A stretch of 64,000 bases of DNA from JANXZS01 sp963797255 (GTDB lineage: Bacteria > Acidobacteriota > Terriglobia > Terriglobales > Acidobacteriaceae). Position 1 is the stretch's first letter, and the number at the start of each line of letters is the position of its first letter. This document shows positions 1 through 8,635 of the stretch, piece after piece. The translations under genes and the position numbers were made by a program. The notes under the pieces were generated by a model. It was given only the letters and a program-made list of their open reading frames with translations, did no database searches and was not told the origin of the DNA. The stretch spans positions 682,001 through 746,000 of the forward strand of contig CAWCOV010000030.1 of NCBI GenBank assembly GCA_963797255.1. Reading direction: 5' to 3'.

Positions 1-631
1 AGTAACTTGCGACCATCATCTGGTCCATCGCGTGGTGAAATTGAGGTCCCAGGTCCATGCGGCTATGGGTTGTTTCGATGATGAGGCTTATTGCCGAATA
101 GAAGGCTAAGCCGGTTGCCAGCTGGAGAACGTGATTCTTCCATCCGATGCCTAGCATTTGTGCGAACACAGCGATCGCTACGAAAATCCCCATACGCATG
201 AGTGCCAGCGCCAGGCCAATCTTTTGAAGGAAGACAGGAAGATGGGACAGAGCGGCTTGCGGAAGGACCTTAAAGGCGAGCAGAGCGGTAGCCGCTGTTG
301 CAAAAAGCACCAGCAAGCCAAAGACGATGAGCGATCGCGCAGGCAGTGACTTCTTGACAGGACGAAGAACGCTCGACCCGATTTCGAGCAACACGCAGAC
401 TTGCAATATGAAGTCCACCACGCTGGAGATAAAAAAGGCTGTGTTGTAGATCTCTCTTGCATGAGAGTACAGCCAGAACATCAGCGGGTCGGTGATGAGT
501 CCGAAAACCAGGTAGGTGATAAAGATGGGGAATTGCAGATGGAGACCGCGGTAGATCATCGTTATCACGAGGACAACGGTGGTGACGTACCCTGCGAACA
601 TCAGGATGTTGTCGATTTGATCCGGGGTCAT
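1..631 (-). CDS. Polytopic membrane protein, partial (3' end outside window)
   Basis: Reading leftward from an ATG at 631, the frame stays open for 210 codons to the window edge. The product begins MTPDQIDNILMFAG and is a string of hydrophobic segments (around residues 8-24, 30-48, 57-75, 85-105 and 120-145, with another after 155). It looks like an integral inner-membrane protein of six or more spans with no recognisable catalytic motif. Smaller open frames on both strands in this stretch are shadows. I do not recognise the family. The hydrophobicity and the uninterrupted frame make the gene itself likely. Confidence 0.7.
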   Translation of the reverse strand, partial: MTPDQIDNILMFAGYVTTVVLVITMIYRGLHLQFPIFITYLVFGLITDPLMFWLYSHAREIYNTAFFISSVVDFILQVCVLLEIGSSVLRPVKKSLPARSLIVFGLLVLFATAATALLAFKVLPQAALSHLPVFLQKIGLALALMRMGIFVAIAVFAQMLGIGWKNHVLQLATGLAFYSAISLIIETTHSRMDLGPQFHHAMDQMMVASY

Positions 632-834
632 TCCACTACCTTGGCTGCAGAATACCTGCAGAATACCTTAGGTAGTGTGGTTTTACGAGGTAATTGCAAT
701 TCCGGTTCCCGAAACGGGTTACTCAGGCAGCACAATTCCATTTGCGTACTGAGGACCCCTTTTTGCGCGGAGCCTGAGGTCTGAAGGACATATTGCAATC
801 AGTCGAGGCTCCAGCGACGTAGGTTCCGGAGTTC

Positions 835-1548
835 TTACGCAGACTTAGTCGGATAGGGATGCGGAAGGATTGGGCTCTGCATCGCGGCTGACTTGGTCGG
901 ATAAGGATGCGGCAGAATCGGGCTGAACGAACCTTTCGTCGGATAAGGGTGCGGCAGGATTGGGCTCTGCATCGCTGCTGACTTAGTCGGATAAGGATGC
1001 GGCAGAATCGGGCTGAACGCACCTTTCGTCGGATAAGGATGCGGCAGGATCGGGCTCTGCATCGCGGCAGACTTGGTCGGATAAGGATGCGGCAGAATCG
1101 GGCTGAACGAACCTTTCGTCGGATAGGGGTGCGGCAGGATCGGGCTCTGCATCGCGGCTGACTTGGTCGGATAAGGATGCGGCAGAATCGGGCTGAACGC
1201 ACCTTTCGTCGGATAAGGATGCGGCAGGATCGGGCTCTGCATCGCGGCTGACTTAGTCGGATAAGGATGCGGCAGAATCGGGCTGAACGAACCTTTCGTC
1301 GGATAAGGATGCGGAAGGATCGGGCTCTGCATCGCTGCTGACTTGGTCGGATAAGGATGCGGCAGGATCGGGCTTTGCATCACGGCAGACTTAGTGGGAT
1401 AGGGATGCGGCAGAATCGGGCTGAACGAACCTTTTGTCGTATAGGGGTGCGGCAAAATCGGGCTTCTAGCCATCGCGAATGCATTTGCGGCAACGGATAC
1501 ACACAAGATTGTTACTAGAGTTGCAAGAGTAAGAAGGCGATTTCTCAT
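835..1548 (-). CDS. Secreted proline-rich tandem-repeat protein (14 x SPILPHPYPTK)
   Basis: The 237-residue product has a Sec-type signal peptide: MRNR, a hydrophobic core, and a likely cleavage near ANAFA around residue 24. The rest is fourteen copies of SPILPHPYPTK joined by alternating linkers, GSF/GAF and SAAMQ, giving a 30-residue higher-order unit. One copy has PYTTK. The repeats hold Pro, His, Tyr, Ser, Thr and Lys but no Asp, Glu or Cys. There is no globular domain. The protein is exported to periplasm or outside. Its function is unknown: a structural or metal-binding Pro/His polymer, or a multi-copy peptide precursor cut at the Lys, are both possible. It is transcribed away from the ATP-grasp-like gene at 1744. 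Confidence 0.8.
   Translation of the reverse strand: MRNRLLTLATLVTILCVSVAANAFAMARSPILPHPYTTKGSFSPILPHPYPTKSAVMQSPILPHPYPTKSAAMQSPILPHPYPTKGSFSPILPHPYPTKSAAMQSPILPHPYPTKGAFSPILPHPYPTKSAAMQSPILPHPYPTKGSFSPILPHPYPTKSAAMQSPILPHPYPTKGAFSPILPHPYPTKSAAMQSPILPHPYPTKGSFSPILPHPYPTKSAAMQSPILPHPYPTKSA
838..1464 (-). repeat. Coding tandem repeat, 42 + 48 bp alternating units (90 bp period)
   Basis: Fourteen imperfect copies of a 33 bp core (encoding SPILPHPYPTK) alternate with 9 bp and 15 bp linkers. Differences are mostly third-position changes (for example ggatagggatgc against ggataaggatgc), so the peptide is conserved more strictly than the DNA. That implies purifying selection on the peptide. Confidence 0.9.
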
Positions 1549-1743
1549 GACAAAGTTCCCCCGGGTATAACTACGTGTAACCGAAGAGTAGACCGATTTC
1601 CGATTACCGGCTACAACTTTCTGGTCACAACCTCATTGTTTTCTCGTTTTTACGACTACAATCCGAGACCGTAAAACGATTACTTAGGTTGCAGAAGGCG
1701 TTTTCTGCGATAACTCCCAAGCGAAGAAAGGGCAAAAACCCCA

Positions 1744-2997
1744 ATGATTTCGCACCTCCGGAAGGAATTTAATCGCCGCTTTCAAGTGGCTGACTATGAA
1801 TCACTTGTGACCCGGCTGCAGACGCGCCTGGGATGTGAAGTGGGCTTTCGCATCGCCGAGACCCCCGCGTTCATTCCAAATGACCTAATGTCGGAGATGT
1901 GCAGCATTGGCGCGGAGTTAACGTATTCCCTAATCGGGAACCAGGACTACATGAAAGCGTCCTCGGAGGCCATTCCGTTGGCGTACCGTTTTCAGGGTTG
2001 CGGGCCGCACCCTCACTTCATGACTGCAGATTTTGGGCTTGTACAGGACGAGCGTGGACGGCTGTCGCCGCGGATCGTCGAGTTGCAGGCATTTCCGTCG
2101 GTGTTTGGATATCAGACCGTTTTATGCGACGAATATCGTGATGTTTACCATCTTGATTCCTCCCTTGACTTTCTGCTTGGAGGACACAGCGAGGAATCGT
2201 TTTGGAGGCTGATGGGGCAGGTGATCTTGAACGGTCACGATCCCGAAAATGTAGTGCTTACCGAGGTCGATCCGTGGCACCAGAAAACGCTCGCGGACTT
2301 CCTGGTTACAGCGGATCGATTGAAGATCCAGATCGTAGATATCGCGCAACTTATATTGTTGGGGAACAAACTGCATTACCGCAGGCAAGACGGTGTCCTG
2401 GTTCCCATTCATCGCATTTACAACCGCGCCATTGTGGACGAATTGATCGCCAAGAAAATTAAGCTGCCGTTCGATTGCACGCAGCCACTGGATGTGGAAT
2501 GGGCGGGACATCCCAATTGGTACTTTCACGTGAGCAAATTTTCGCTGCCGTATTTGCAGCATCCTGCGGTGCCACCAGCAGTGTTTCTTAGCGACTGGCT
2601 TGCAGGACGGCATCGCGAGCGTTTGAACGCAGGGGAAGTGGAATCGCCGGATGGACCCAGGTACGAGCAGTTGTTGCTCAAGCCGCTTTTCTCATTTGCG
2701 GGAAAAGGAATTCAGTTCAGCCCTTCGCTGGCTGAACTAGAGGCAATCCCGGAGGGATCTCGCGGGGAATACCTGTTGCAGCAGCGGGTTGCGTTTGAAC
2801 CAGTGATCGACACTCCTGATGGCATGACGCAGGCAGAGACTCGCATCCTTTATGTGTGGCCGGACGGTGGCGATCTGGAAGCGGTGCTTTCACTGGTGCG
2901 TCTGGGACGCGGAAAAATGATGGGGGTGGATCATAATCGGGACTTGAAGTGGGTGGGCTCGTCGGCCGCTTTTTTCCCGCGGGAGCGCCACGGGTAA
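1744..2997 (+). CDS. ATP-grasp-like protein of unknown function
   Basis: The product has 417 residues and no signal peptide or membrane segment. The C-terminal third carries a glycine-rich LKPLFSFAGKGIQF segment (about residues 317-330), like the nucleotide-binding loop of ATP-grasp enzymes, followed by a QQRV strand and an ETRILYVW strand. The N-terminal half has conserved-looking RIVELQAFPSVFGYQ and EVDPWHQKT segments. ATP-grasp enzymes join carboxylates to amines or other nucleophiles. The substrate here is unknown. Its divergent neighbour is the secreted repeat protein, 195 bp away, so a shared control region is possible. The fold assignment is by motif only. Confidence 0.7.
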   Translation: MISHLRKEFNRRFQVADYESLVTRLQTRLGCEVGFRIAETPAFIPNDLMSEMCSIGAELTYSLIGNQDYMKASSEAIPLAYRFQGCGPHPHFMTADFGLVQDERGRLSPRIVELQAFPSVFGYQTVLCDEYRDVYHLDSSLDFLLGGHSEESFWRLMGQVILNGHDPENVVLTEVDPWHQKTLADFLVTADRLKIQIVDIAQLILLGNKLHYRRQDGVLVPIHRIYNRAIVDELIAKKIKLPFDCTQPLDVEWAGHPNWYFHVSKFSLPYLQHPAVPPAVFLSDWLAGRHRERLNAGEVESPDGPRYEQLLLKPLFSFAGKGIQFSPSLAELEAIPEGSRGEYLLQQRVAFEPVIDTPDGMTQAETRILYVWPDGGDLEAVLSLVRLGRGKMMGVDHNRDLKWVGSSAAFFPRERHG

Positions 2998-3129
2998 CCG
3001 TTTTTGGCTGCCCTCCGTTATTCTTCGACTAACACTTTTGGTTACGTGCAAATTTGAGTTTTTCGCGGTATGGTGTAGAAACTTCCAGTCTTAGGGAAGG
3101 TAGTCAAGTTTACCTGGACCCTTTTCACC

Positions 3130-3471
3130 ATGGGTGGTACTCAGCAAAACCCCGTGAAGTTCTCGCGTTCCGCGACTGAGGATCGGTCTGCGGTGCGGTT
3201 TCCCCTCCAGTTGCCGATGAAGGTTACGACAGATCAAGGTGTGCTTGAGACTGTCACGAACAACATTTCCGCGAGCGGCGTTCTCTTCGAAATGGATGAG
3301 TTGCTTCCGGTGAATGCGCAGGTGCAGTTCGCGCTGACCATGCCCGCTGTCACGCTGGGAAGTCCGGCTGACGTAGTCATCCACTGCATCGGGCATGTTG
3401 TTCGCTCGTATGCAAGCTCGCCGAGGTGTCACGCGGCAGCTGTCATTGATGAATATCGCTTTACGGATTGA
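3130..3471 (+). CDS. PilZ domain protein (c-di-GMP binding)
   Basis: This is a single-domain 113-residue protein. It shows the two PilZ signatures: RSAVRFPL near residues 20-27 (the RxxxR motif) and NISASG near residues 44-49 (the D/NxSxxG motif). PilZ domains bind cyclic di-GMP and usually act as adaptors for motility, polysaccharide or transcription. The stop lies 7 bp before the start of the response regulator, so the two are probably co-transcribed. Confidence 0.85.
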   Translation: MGGTQQNPVKFSRSATEDRSAVRFPLQLPMKVTTDQGVLETVTNNISASGVLFEMDELLPVNAQVQFALTMPAVTLGSPADVVIHCIGHVVRSYASSPRCHAAAVIDEYRFTD

Positions 3472-3478
3472 AGTACTT

Positions 3479-4270
3479 ATGACTGCTGGCAAACCGAAAT
3501 TTATGGATGAACTCGAGATCGACAAGAACGACGAAGGTTCTGCTTCTGCGACTGCGGTGATCCGGGTGTTGATCGCCGATTCACAAGCTATCTATCGCGT
3601 AGGAATGCGCAAAATTTTCGCACTGGAAGATGACATTCGTGTTGTCTCTCAAGTGGATTCCATCAGTAGTCTTCACTCTGCCGTTGAGTGTTTCCCATGC
3701 GACATTGTCATGCTTGAAGGAAGCTTGTTGACCGGGACGACGGATGCGATTCCTGAACTGGTACGCCGCGCCCCGAACGTCAAGATCATTATTCAGACGA
3801 TGGCGTCGGACGAATCGAATACGGTGGAGTTGTATCGCCGCGGAGTGCGAGGGATTATTCCTCGCTCAATTTCGCCAGACCTGCTGGTGAAGTGCGTGCG
3901 CAAGATTGCCGCAGGCGAAACCTGGATCGACAATCAATCGGTCAACTGGGTGATTGAGGCTTACCGGTCGCAGGCTACAGCGCTTACCAGCCCTCGAACC
4001 CAGCCACGCCTCTCGGCAAAAGAGTTGGCGATTATCACTTGTATTACGCAGGGCAAGAGGAACAAGGAAATCGCATTCCAGCTCGGCACCACGGAACAGG
4101 TAATCAAGAATTACCTGCGAAAGGTGTACGACAAGCTGGGGGTTTCTGACCGTCTTGAGCTTGCGTTGTATTGCCTGCATCATGAACTGCACAAGGGCCA
4201 GACGGGCGTGGAAGCTGTTGCGAACGCCAAGATAAGTGGCGGAATGGAACACGACGACCTGAGCCAATAG
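3479..4270 (+). CDS. LuxR/NarL-family response regulator with degenerate receiver
   Basis: The ATG at 3479 is chosen because it follows the PilZ stop by 7 bp. An upstream ATG would overlap that gene. Residues about 28-145 form a receiver-like domain and the C-terminal 70 a LuxR helix-turn-helix (LSAKELAIITCITQGKRNKEIA, then a KNYLRKVYDKLGV recognition helix). The receiver is atypical. The strand that normally ends in the phospho-acceptor Asp reads DIVMLE, so Glu80 takes its place. The acidic pair is reduced to IADS, and the conserved Lys is replaced by Arg in GIIPRS. Phosphorylation-independent DNA binding is likely; Glu may mimic the phosphorylated state. The target is unknown. Confidence 0.85.
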   Translation: MTAGKPKFMDELEIDKNDEGSASATAVIRVLIADSQAIYRVGMRKIFALEDDIRVVSQVDSISSLHSAVECFPCDIVMLEGSLLTGTTDAIPELVRRAPNVKIIIQTMASDESNTVELYRRGVRGIIPRSISPDLLVKCVRKIAAGETWIDNQSVNWVIEAYRSQATALTSPRTQPRLSAKELAIITCITQGKRNKEIAFQLGTTEQVIKNYLRKVYDKLGVSDRLELALYCLHHELHKGQTGVEAVANAKISGGMEHDDLSQ

Positions 4271-4373
4271 ACGGTCGGTCGCATCCTTCAGCAAGACCAG
4301 CGCACCTGGGTGCTGATCTGTTTTGCCTTCTAATCGGCAGGCGATTGTGCTGAAATTTCCAGAAGACCTTTGA

Positions 4374-4844
4374 TCAGAGCGCGGGTTCGCGCGCTTCTTC
4401 CAGCAGGTCGATCAGCAGCGAGAGCCGCCGCGATCCCATGTGCTTCATCTGATTTTGCACGCTCTCCGTGACCACCGGATCGAGCACCTTTAACTTTTCC
4501 AATCCCGACGGTGTTATCTCCGTGTGACTAACACGGCGATCCTCCTTGTCTTTGTGGCGCACAACCATACCTTGACGCGCCAGCCGATCGACGAGGCGAG
4601 TGATATCCGGATCTTCCTTGATCAGCCGATTGCCCAACTCGGTGCAGGTTAGGCCGCCCGGGCCTGCCCCGCGCAGAATGCGGAGTGCGTTGTATTGCGT
4701 GGGCGTGAGCCCGTGAGGTTTGAGCATCAGGCGGAATGAGTTCTGCAAGCGGTCCGCCGTCCGTTCAAGGTTCAAAATCGCCTCTTCTTCCAGACTGGAA
4801 AAGGGGGAAGATTGCTTGATTTCGTGTTGGAGTTTGTTTGCCAT
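4374..4844 (-). CDS. MarR-family transcriptional regulator
   Basis: The product is a 156-residue winged-helix protein. The MarR core runs LTPTQYNALRILRGAG, then the recognition region LGNRLIKEDPDITRLVDRL and the wing KDKEDRRVSHTEITPSG. MarR proteins are dimeric repressors released by small ligands. It lies downstream of, and in the same direction as, the yceI gene 163 bp away, so the two may form a transcription unit or regulatory pair. Confidence 0.9.
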   Translation of the reverse strand: MANKLQHEIKQSSPFSSLEEEAILNLERTADRLQNSFRLMLKPHGLTPTQYNALRILRGAGPGGLTCTELGNRLIKEDPDITRLVDRLARQGMVVRHKDKEDRRVSHTEITPSGLEKLKVLDPVVTESVQNQMKHMGSRRLSLLIDLLEEAREPAL

Positions 4845-5007
4845 AGCGTACTTCGCATCCGATGGATGTTCAGGGCATGCGCGAAATCTTCATCGCGACA
4901 TCTCTGTCGGACTAAGCACTGCGTGTGGCTATTCACAAGGAACAGCCACACCTTATGTATTCGACGTCCGCCAGCCCTGAAAGAACGGGCGTGTGTCCAA
5001 GTGCGTT

Positions 5008-5580
5008 TTACTGCTTGATCATCTCCACGTCGAGCGTGACCTTCACATCGTCGCCGAGCATGCCACTGCCAGCGTTAATTCCGAAATCGGCGCGGTGGAT
5101 GCTGGTTGTAGCCGACATGCCGCGGTGAACATTTCCCTTAGGATCCTTCATCTCGGCGCTGGGACCATCCAGATCCAGGGTGACGGTCTTGGTGGTGCCT
5201 TTCATGGTGAGGTCGCCGGTCATCTCCAGCTTGCCATCCTTGCTGGTGATTTCCTTGCTGACGAAGGTCATGGTGGGGAACTTGGCGACGTCGAAGTAGT
5301 GATCGCCCTTGAGGTCGGTATCGCGCATGGAGTTGCCGGTATCGACCGTGGTGGTATCAACGGTGGCGTTTACTTTGGACTTGGTAATGTCTTTTTCGTC
5401 GAGCGTGACGGTGCCGGTGATGTTGCCGAAATGTCCGTGGACGTTGGAGATGCCCATATGACGGATGGAAAAGTCGGCGGAGCTGTGTGCCGAATCGAGC
5501 TTCCAAGTGGAAGTCTGAGCGCTCGCGAGGGAAACGCCTGCCGTAAGAGTCAACGCCACTGCCAGTGCTTTAAGCTTCAT
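5008..5580 (-). CDS. YceI family periplasmic lipid-binding protein
   Basis: The 190-residue product has a cleavable signal peptide (MKLKALAVALTL, cut near ASA at about 22). A YceI beta-barrel follows: TWKLDSAHSSADFSIRHMG at the N-terminus, NSMRDTDLKGDHYFDVAKFP in the middle, and a terminal HRADFGINAG segment. YceI proteins are lipocalin-like and bind long isoprenoid chains or amides. The frame remains open far upstream, but the signal peptide fixes the start at 5580. A MarR gene follows. Confidence 0.9.
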   Translation of the reverse strand: MKLKALAVALTLTAGVSLASAQTSTWKLDSAHSSADFSIRHMGISNVHGHFGNITGTVTLDEKDITKSKVNATVDTTTVDTGNSMRDTDLKGDHYFDVAKFPTMTFVSKEITSKDGKLEMTGDLTMKGTTKTVTLDLDGPSAEMKDPKGNVHRGMSATTSIHRADFGINAGSGMLGDDVKVTLDVEMIKQ

Positions 5581-5749
5581 TCTTAGTTCTCCTGAAAAGG
5601 GAAGAGTTGTCTGCCGAGCTTGACGTCTCCCATAACCGGCGTCAACAGGCTTCTTGTAATGGATGTGGCTCGGAAGATATTCGTTGCAACAAATATTTCG
5701 TGGATAATTAGACGGCTGGCGACAACGTAAGTTTCGAGGCCTCTTAAAA

Positions 5750-5863
5750 ATGAAGAAAGTGGTCGTCCTCCTGGCAATTCTTTTTACCGTAATCGCTTCG
5801 GGATGGACCCAGGACTGGCTGACAAGAAATTTCTCGGCACCTGACGTACTCCAATGTGCGTGA
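5750..5863 (+). CDS. Possible small secreted peptide (37 aa)
   Basis: An ATG at 5750 opens a 37-codon frame whose product has two lysines, a strongly hydrophobic stretch (residues 4-17) and a short polar tail ending DVLQCA. It looks like a signal peptide or single-span mini-protein. No clear ribosome binding site precedes it, and it overlaps the possible upstream start of the next gene by a few bases. It may be chance. Confidence 0.3.
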   Translation: MKKVVVLLAILFTVIASGWTQDWLTRNFSAPDVLQCA

Positions 5864-5901
5864 AGATGCGGCTCGCCTCCCCGGTGCGCTACACTGCCGC
5901 G

Positions 5902-7233
5902 ATGCTCAAAACTACAGGCTTTCGACTGGCTGCAATTCAAGTCTTCGCGGTTCTGCTGCTCCTTTGTTTCATCGGCACCCTTAGGGCGAGGGCTGAATCG
6001 GATGAATCGGCACTGCTGACCAGTTTCTCTGCGGAGATGACGCGGCTTGCTCCGCAGACGATTGAGCAGGCGACGGAGCGGATTCCGCGCGACAACCTGA
6101 CACCGGCGGGCTATTACAAGAGCACGATGTGGGATTGGGACGGCTATTACATTGGCGCTCACTGGGCGAACCAGAAGGCGGCGGATGCGAAATACCTGAA
6201 ATGGTGGGTGCTGAATTTTTCCGGCTTCGTAGACGGGTCGGGCTACGTGGCCGGATGCATTACTCCCAAGGGACCGCTGCCCGTGGTGAAGCCGATCGTC
6301 GGTCGATTCAACATCAAGCCATTTCTTGCGCAGGGAGCCTACCTTGCGTCGGAGCGACTGCACGACTATGAGTGGATTGCGCCAGTGTGGGATACGTTGC
6401 AGCGTGTGGACGCGTATCGCCGCAGAACGCAGTTTGATCCCAAGTGGGGCGTCTACTTCTGGGAGAACGCGATGCAGTCGGGCGCGGACGACAATGCCGC
6501 GCTGACCAACGATCCCAAAGACCGCAACGCGATTCTCGCAGTGGATGCTTCGGTTTTCGTTCTGCGGGAAGACCTGGCGATGGCGGCTATCGCGCGACAC
6601 CTGGGCCACGCGCAGGCCGCGGACCAGTATCTGCGGAGGGCCGCAACATTGAAACAGGCCATCCTGAAAAACTTGTGGTCGGAGCAGGATGCGATGTTCT
6701 GGAATCGCCGCCGCGACACGGGCGAAGTTATCAAGCGCATGAGCTACTCGAACTTTACGCCGCTGACGGAGGACATCCTGACGCGCACGCAGGCACGCTC
6801 GATGATCAAGCGTCACCTGCTGAACGCTGCGGAAATGCGCGGGCAATATGGATTTCGTAGTCTGTCGAAAGAGGATCCGGACTACAACAACCGGCCAATC
6901 ATTGATCCCTATTCCAATTGGCGCGGGCCGGTGTGGCTGAATGCCAATTACCTGAACTGGATTGGACTGCGCCGCTATGGTTTTGCGGCCGAAGCCCACT
7001 CAACGGCGGTGACGATTGCAGAGATGCTGGCTCGCGACATTGCCGCGGTTGGCACTATGCATGAGGACTATGACAGCGACACGGGGCTGGGACTGGCTCC
7101 AACTGCGGAAGAATCACCCGGGGGAAAATTCACGGGGTTTGTGGGGTGGAATCTGCTGGCCGAGGATATGTTGCAGTGCGAGGTTGCCAAGCAACACTGC
7201 ATGATGCTGGCTTCTCCGGGCAGTGCAAAATAG
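5902..7233 (+). CDS. Exported trehalase/GH63-like (alpha/alpha)6 glycoside hydrolase
   Basis: The start at 5902 gives a good signal peptide (MLKTTGFRLAA, cut near RARAE at about residue 31); upstream ATGs at 5854 and 5866 would spoil it. The mature part shows landmarks of the trehalase/GH63/mannosylglycerate hydrolase fold: WDWDGYY near residue 78, the ENAMQSGADDNAAL segment (equivalent to the catalytic ESGxDxS region), and GPVWLNANYLNWIGLRRYG near the C-terminus. It probably releases an alpha-linked sugar in the periplasm. The exact substrate (trehalose, mannosylglycerate or a glucosylated oligosaccharide) cannot be told. Confidence 0.75.
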   Translation: MLKTTGFRLAAIQVFAVLLLLCFIGTLRARAESDESALLTSFSAEMTRLAPQTIEQATERIPRDNLTPAGYYKSTMWDWDGYYIGAHWANQKAADAKYLKWWVLNFSGFVDGSGYVAGCITPKGPLPVVKPIVGRFNIKPFLAQGAYLASERLHDYEWIAPVWDTLQRVDAYRRRTQFDPKWGVYFWENAMQSGADDNAALTNDPKDRNAILAVDASVFVLREDLAMAAIARHLGHAQAADQYLRRAATLKQAILKNLWSEQDAMFWNRRRDTGEVIKRMSYSNFTPLTEDILTRTQARSMIKRHLLNAAEMRGQYGFRSLSKEDPDYNNRPIIDPYSNWRGPVWLNANYLNWIGLRRYGFAAEAHSTAVTIAEMLARDIAAVGTMHEDYDSDTGLGLAPTAEESPGGKFTGFVGWNLLAEDMLQCEVAKQHCMMLASPGSAK

Positions 7234-7368
7234 TGCAGATACTGATACAGATACCCGCGTGAATGGTAGGGAGCAGTCCCGGAGAATTCTTCAAAAGGTT
7301 ATTCCGCGGACTGGAGAGCGTAGTTATAATCGCGACTGCTTTCCCACTCCAGCGAGGTCTCCAAATTT

Positions 7369-8394
7369 ATGGCAAGTACGACTGCAGCCGAAGTAGCTTC
7401 CCCTGCTTTGGTGTTTGAAACTATGACTGCCTTCCAGCGCTCTTCCGCGCTGTGTACGGCAATTGAACTGGATGTCTTTCGCGCGGTTGGCGAAGGGCTC
7501 AGCGACTCGAAATCCATCGCGCAGCGCTGCGGCACCTCCGAGCGCGGGATGCGAATCCTTCTTGATTTTCTTACGATCATGCAATTCCTCAAGAAGGAAA
7601 ATGGTTTCTACTCGCACACCGCGACCAGCGCCGCTTTCCTCGATCCAAAGTCGCCTGCCTGCGTCGCTTCCGTCGCTAAGTTTATGAATAACTCGGCATT
7701 GCGTGACTCTCACGACCGCCTTACGGAGATCGTGCGTTCAGGAACCACCACGTTGCGGGATGATGGAATCTTGAAAGATGAGAACCCTATGTGGGTGGAC
7801 TTCGCGCACAGTATGGCTCCCATGATGGGCCCGACGGCTGCGCCGCTTGGAAAGATTGCGCTGGACGGGCTGAAGGGGCCTGTCCGCGTGCTTGATATTG
7901 CCGCTGGCCATGGGTTGTTCGGCATTGAGGTGGCGAAGCAGAATCCCGAGGCGCAGATTGTTGCGCTGGACTGGGTCAACGTATTGGAAGTGGCCAAAGC
8001 CAACGCTGTGAAGGCTGGCGTGGAAGGTCGCTACGAAACTTTGCCGGGCAGCGCATTCGATGTGGAGTACGGTGAGCCATACGATATCGTGCTGCTGACA
8101 AACTTCCTGCACCACTTCGATCCGCCGACGTGCGTGATGATTCTGAAGAAGGTGCTGGCTTCGCTGAAGCCAGGGGGCCGGGCTGCGGCGCTTGAATTTG
8201 TGCCGTCAGAAGACCGCTTGAATCCGCCGATGGCTGGTGGATTCAGCCTGACGATGCTGGCCACCACTCCAGCGGGCGATGCTTACACTTACAAGGAACT
8301 GGATGCGATGTACCTTGAGGCGGGATACGCACGCACGACGGAGCACCCGCTTACGCACACTCCGCACACGGTGGTGATGGGCTTCGCCAAGTAA
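7369..8394 (+). CDS. SAM-dependent O-methyltransferase with dimerisation domain
   Basis: The 341-residue product has an N-terminal winged-helix dimerisation domain (about residues 10-95, with AQRCGTSERGMRILLDFL). A class I methyltransferase domain follows: motif I VLDIAAGHGLFGIEVA near residue 169, acidic motif II IVALDWV, and IVLLTNFLHHFDPPTC. The architecture matches plant-type and polyketide O-methyltransferases (COG0500/Methyltransf_2). The substrate is unknown. It is a single gene followed by its own terminator. Confidence 0.85.
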   Translation: MASTTAAEVASPALVFETMTAFQRSSALCTAIELDVFRAVGEGLSDSKSIAQRCGTSERGMRILLDFLTIMQFLKKENGFYSHTATSAAFLDPKSPACVASVAKFMNNSALRDSHDRLTEIVRSGTTTLRDDGILKDENPMWVDFAHSMAPMMGPTAAPLGKIALDGLKGPVRVLDIAAGHGLFGIEVAKQNPEAQIVALDWVNVLEVAKANAVKAGVEGRYETLPGSAFDVEYGEPYDIVLLTNFLHHFDPPTCVMILKKVLASLKPGGRAAALEFVPSEDRLNPPMAGGFSLTMLATTPAGDAYTYKELDAMYLEAGYARTTEHPLTHTPHTVVMGFAK

Positions 8395-8415
8395 AAGTAG
8401 TAACGAAATGAGGGA

Positions 8416-8442
8416 GGGGATGACGCGAGTCATCCCCTTTTT
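8416..8442 (+). terminator. Rho-independent terminator after the methyltransferase
   Basis: A 9 bp perfect stem GGGGATGAC / GTCATCCCC with a GCGA tetraloop is followed by five T residues, 21 bp past the stop codon. Confidence 0.85.
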
Positions 8443-8464
8443 GCGTGTGCGGGGAGCCGCAGTG

Positions 8465-8635
8465 TTAGTGAAGCTGGATCCAGAAGAAGGCTACGATCCC
8501 GAAGACAAAGCAGATCACCAGCAGGAGCGCACCGCCAAGTACGAGGCGTACAAGGCCCTGTTGTTCAGGTCTGGGATGGGTGATACCGAAGGCAGCTACA
8601 AACGATTCCACCAAAAAGTCGAGAATGCGATTCAT
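8465..8635 (-). CDS. Small membrane protein (56 aa)
   Basis: Reading leftward from an ATG at 8635, a 56-codon frame encodes MNRILDFLVESFVAAFGI, then a short basic linker, then one strong membrane helix (LVLGGALLLVICFVFGIVAFF) ending FWIQLH. A single spanning helix with an amphipathic start is typical of small inner-membrane proteins. The family is not recognised. The terminator at 8416-8442 lies just beyond the stop. Confidence 0.6.
   Translation of the reverse strand: MNRILDFLVESFVAAFGITHPRPEQQGLVRLVLGGALLLVICFVFGIVAFFWIQLH

Noticed and set aside
401..784. Plus-strand frame of 127 codons
   Set aside because: Antisense to the partial membrane protein that reads through to the left edge, and of odd charged composition.
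838..1464. Evenly spaced repeats resembling a CRISPR array
   Set aside because: The spacers are also conserved, the unit is a multiple of three and the whole is one open frame with a signal peptide, so it is a coding repeat.
835..2997. Graspetide (omega-ester peptide) system
   Set aside because: Such peptides need Asp or Glu in the core; the SPILPHPYPTK repeat has none, and the precursor has a Sec signal.
5581..6999. Upstream extension of the yceI frame to 663 codons
   Set aside because: The extension is antisense to the trehalase/GH63-like gene and has no domain; the YceI signal peptide fixes the start at 5580.
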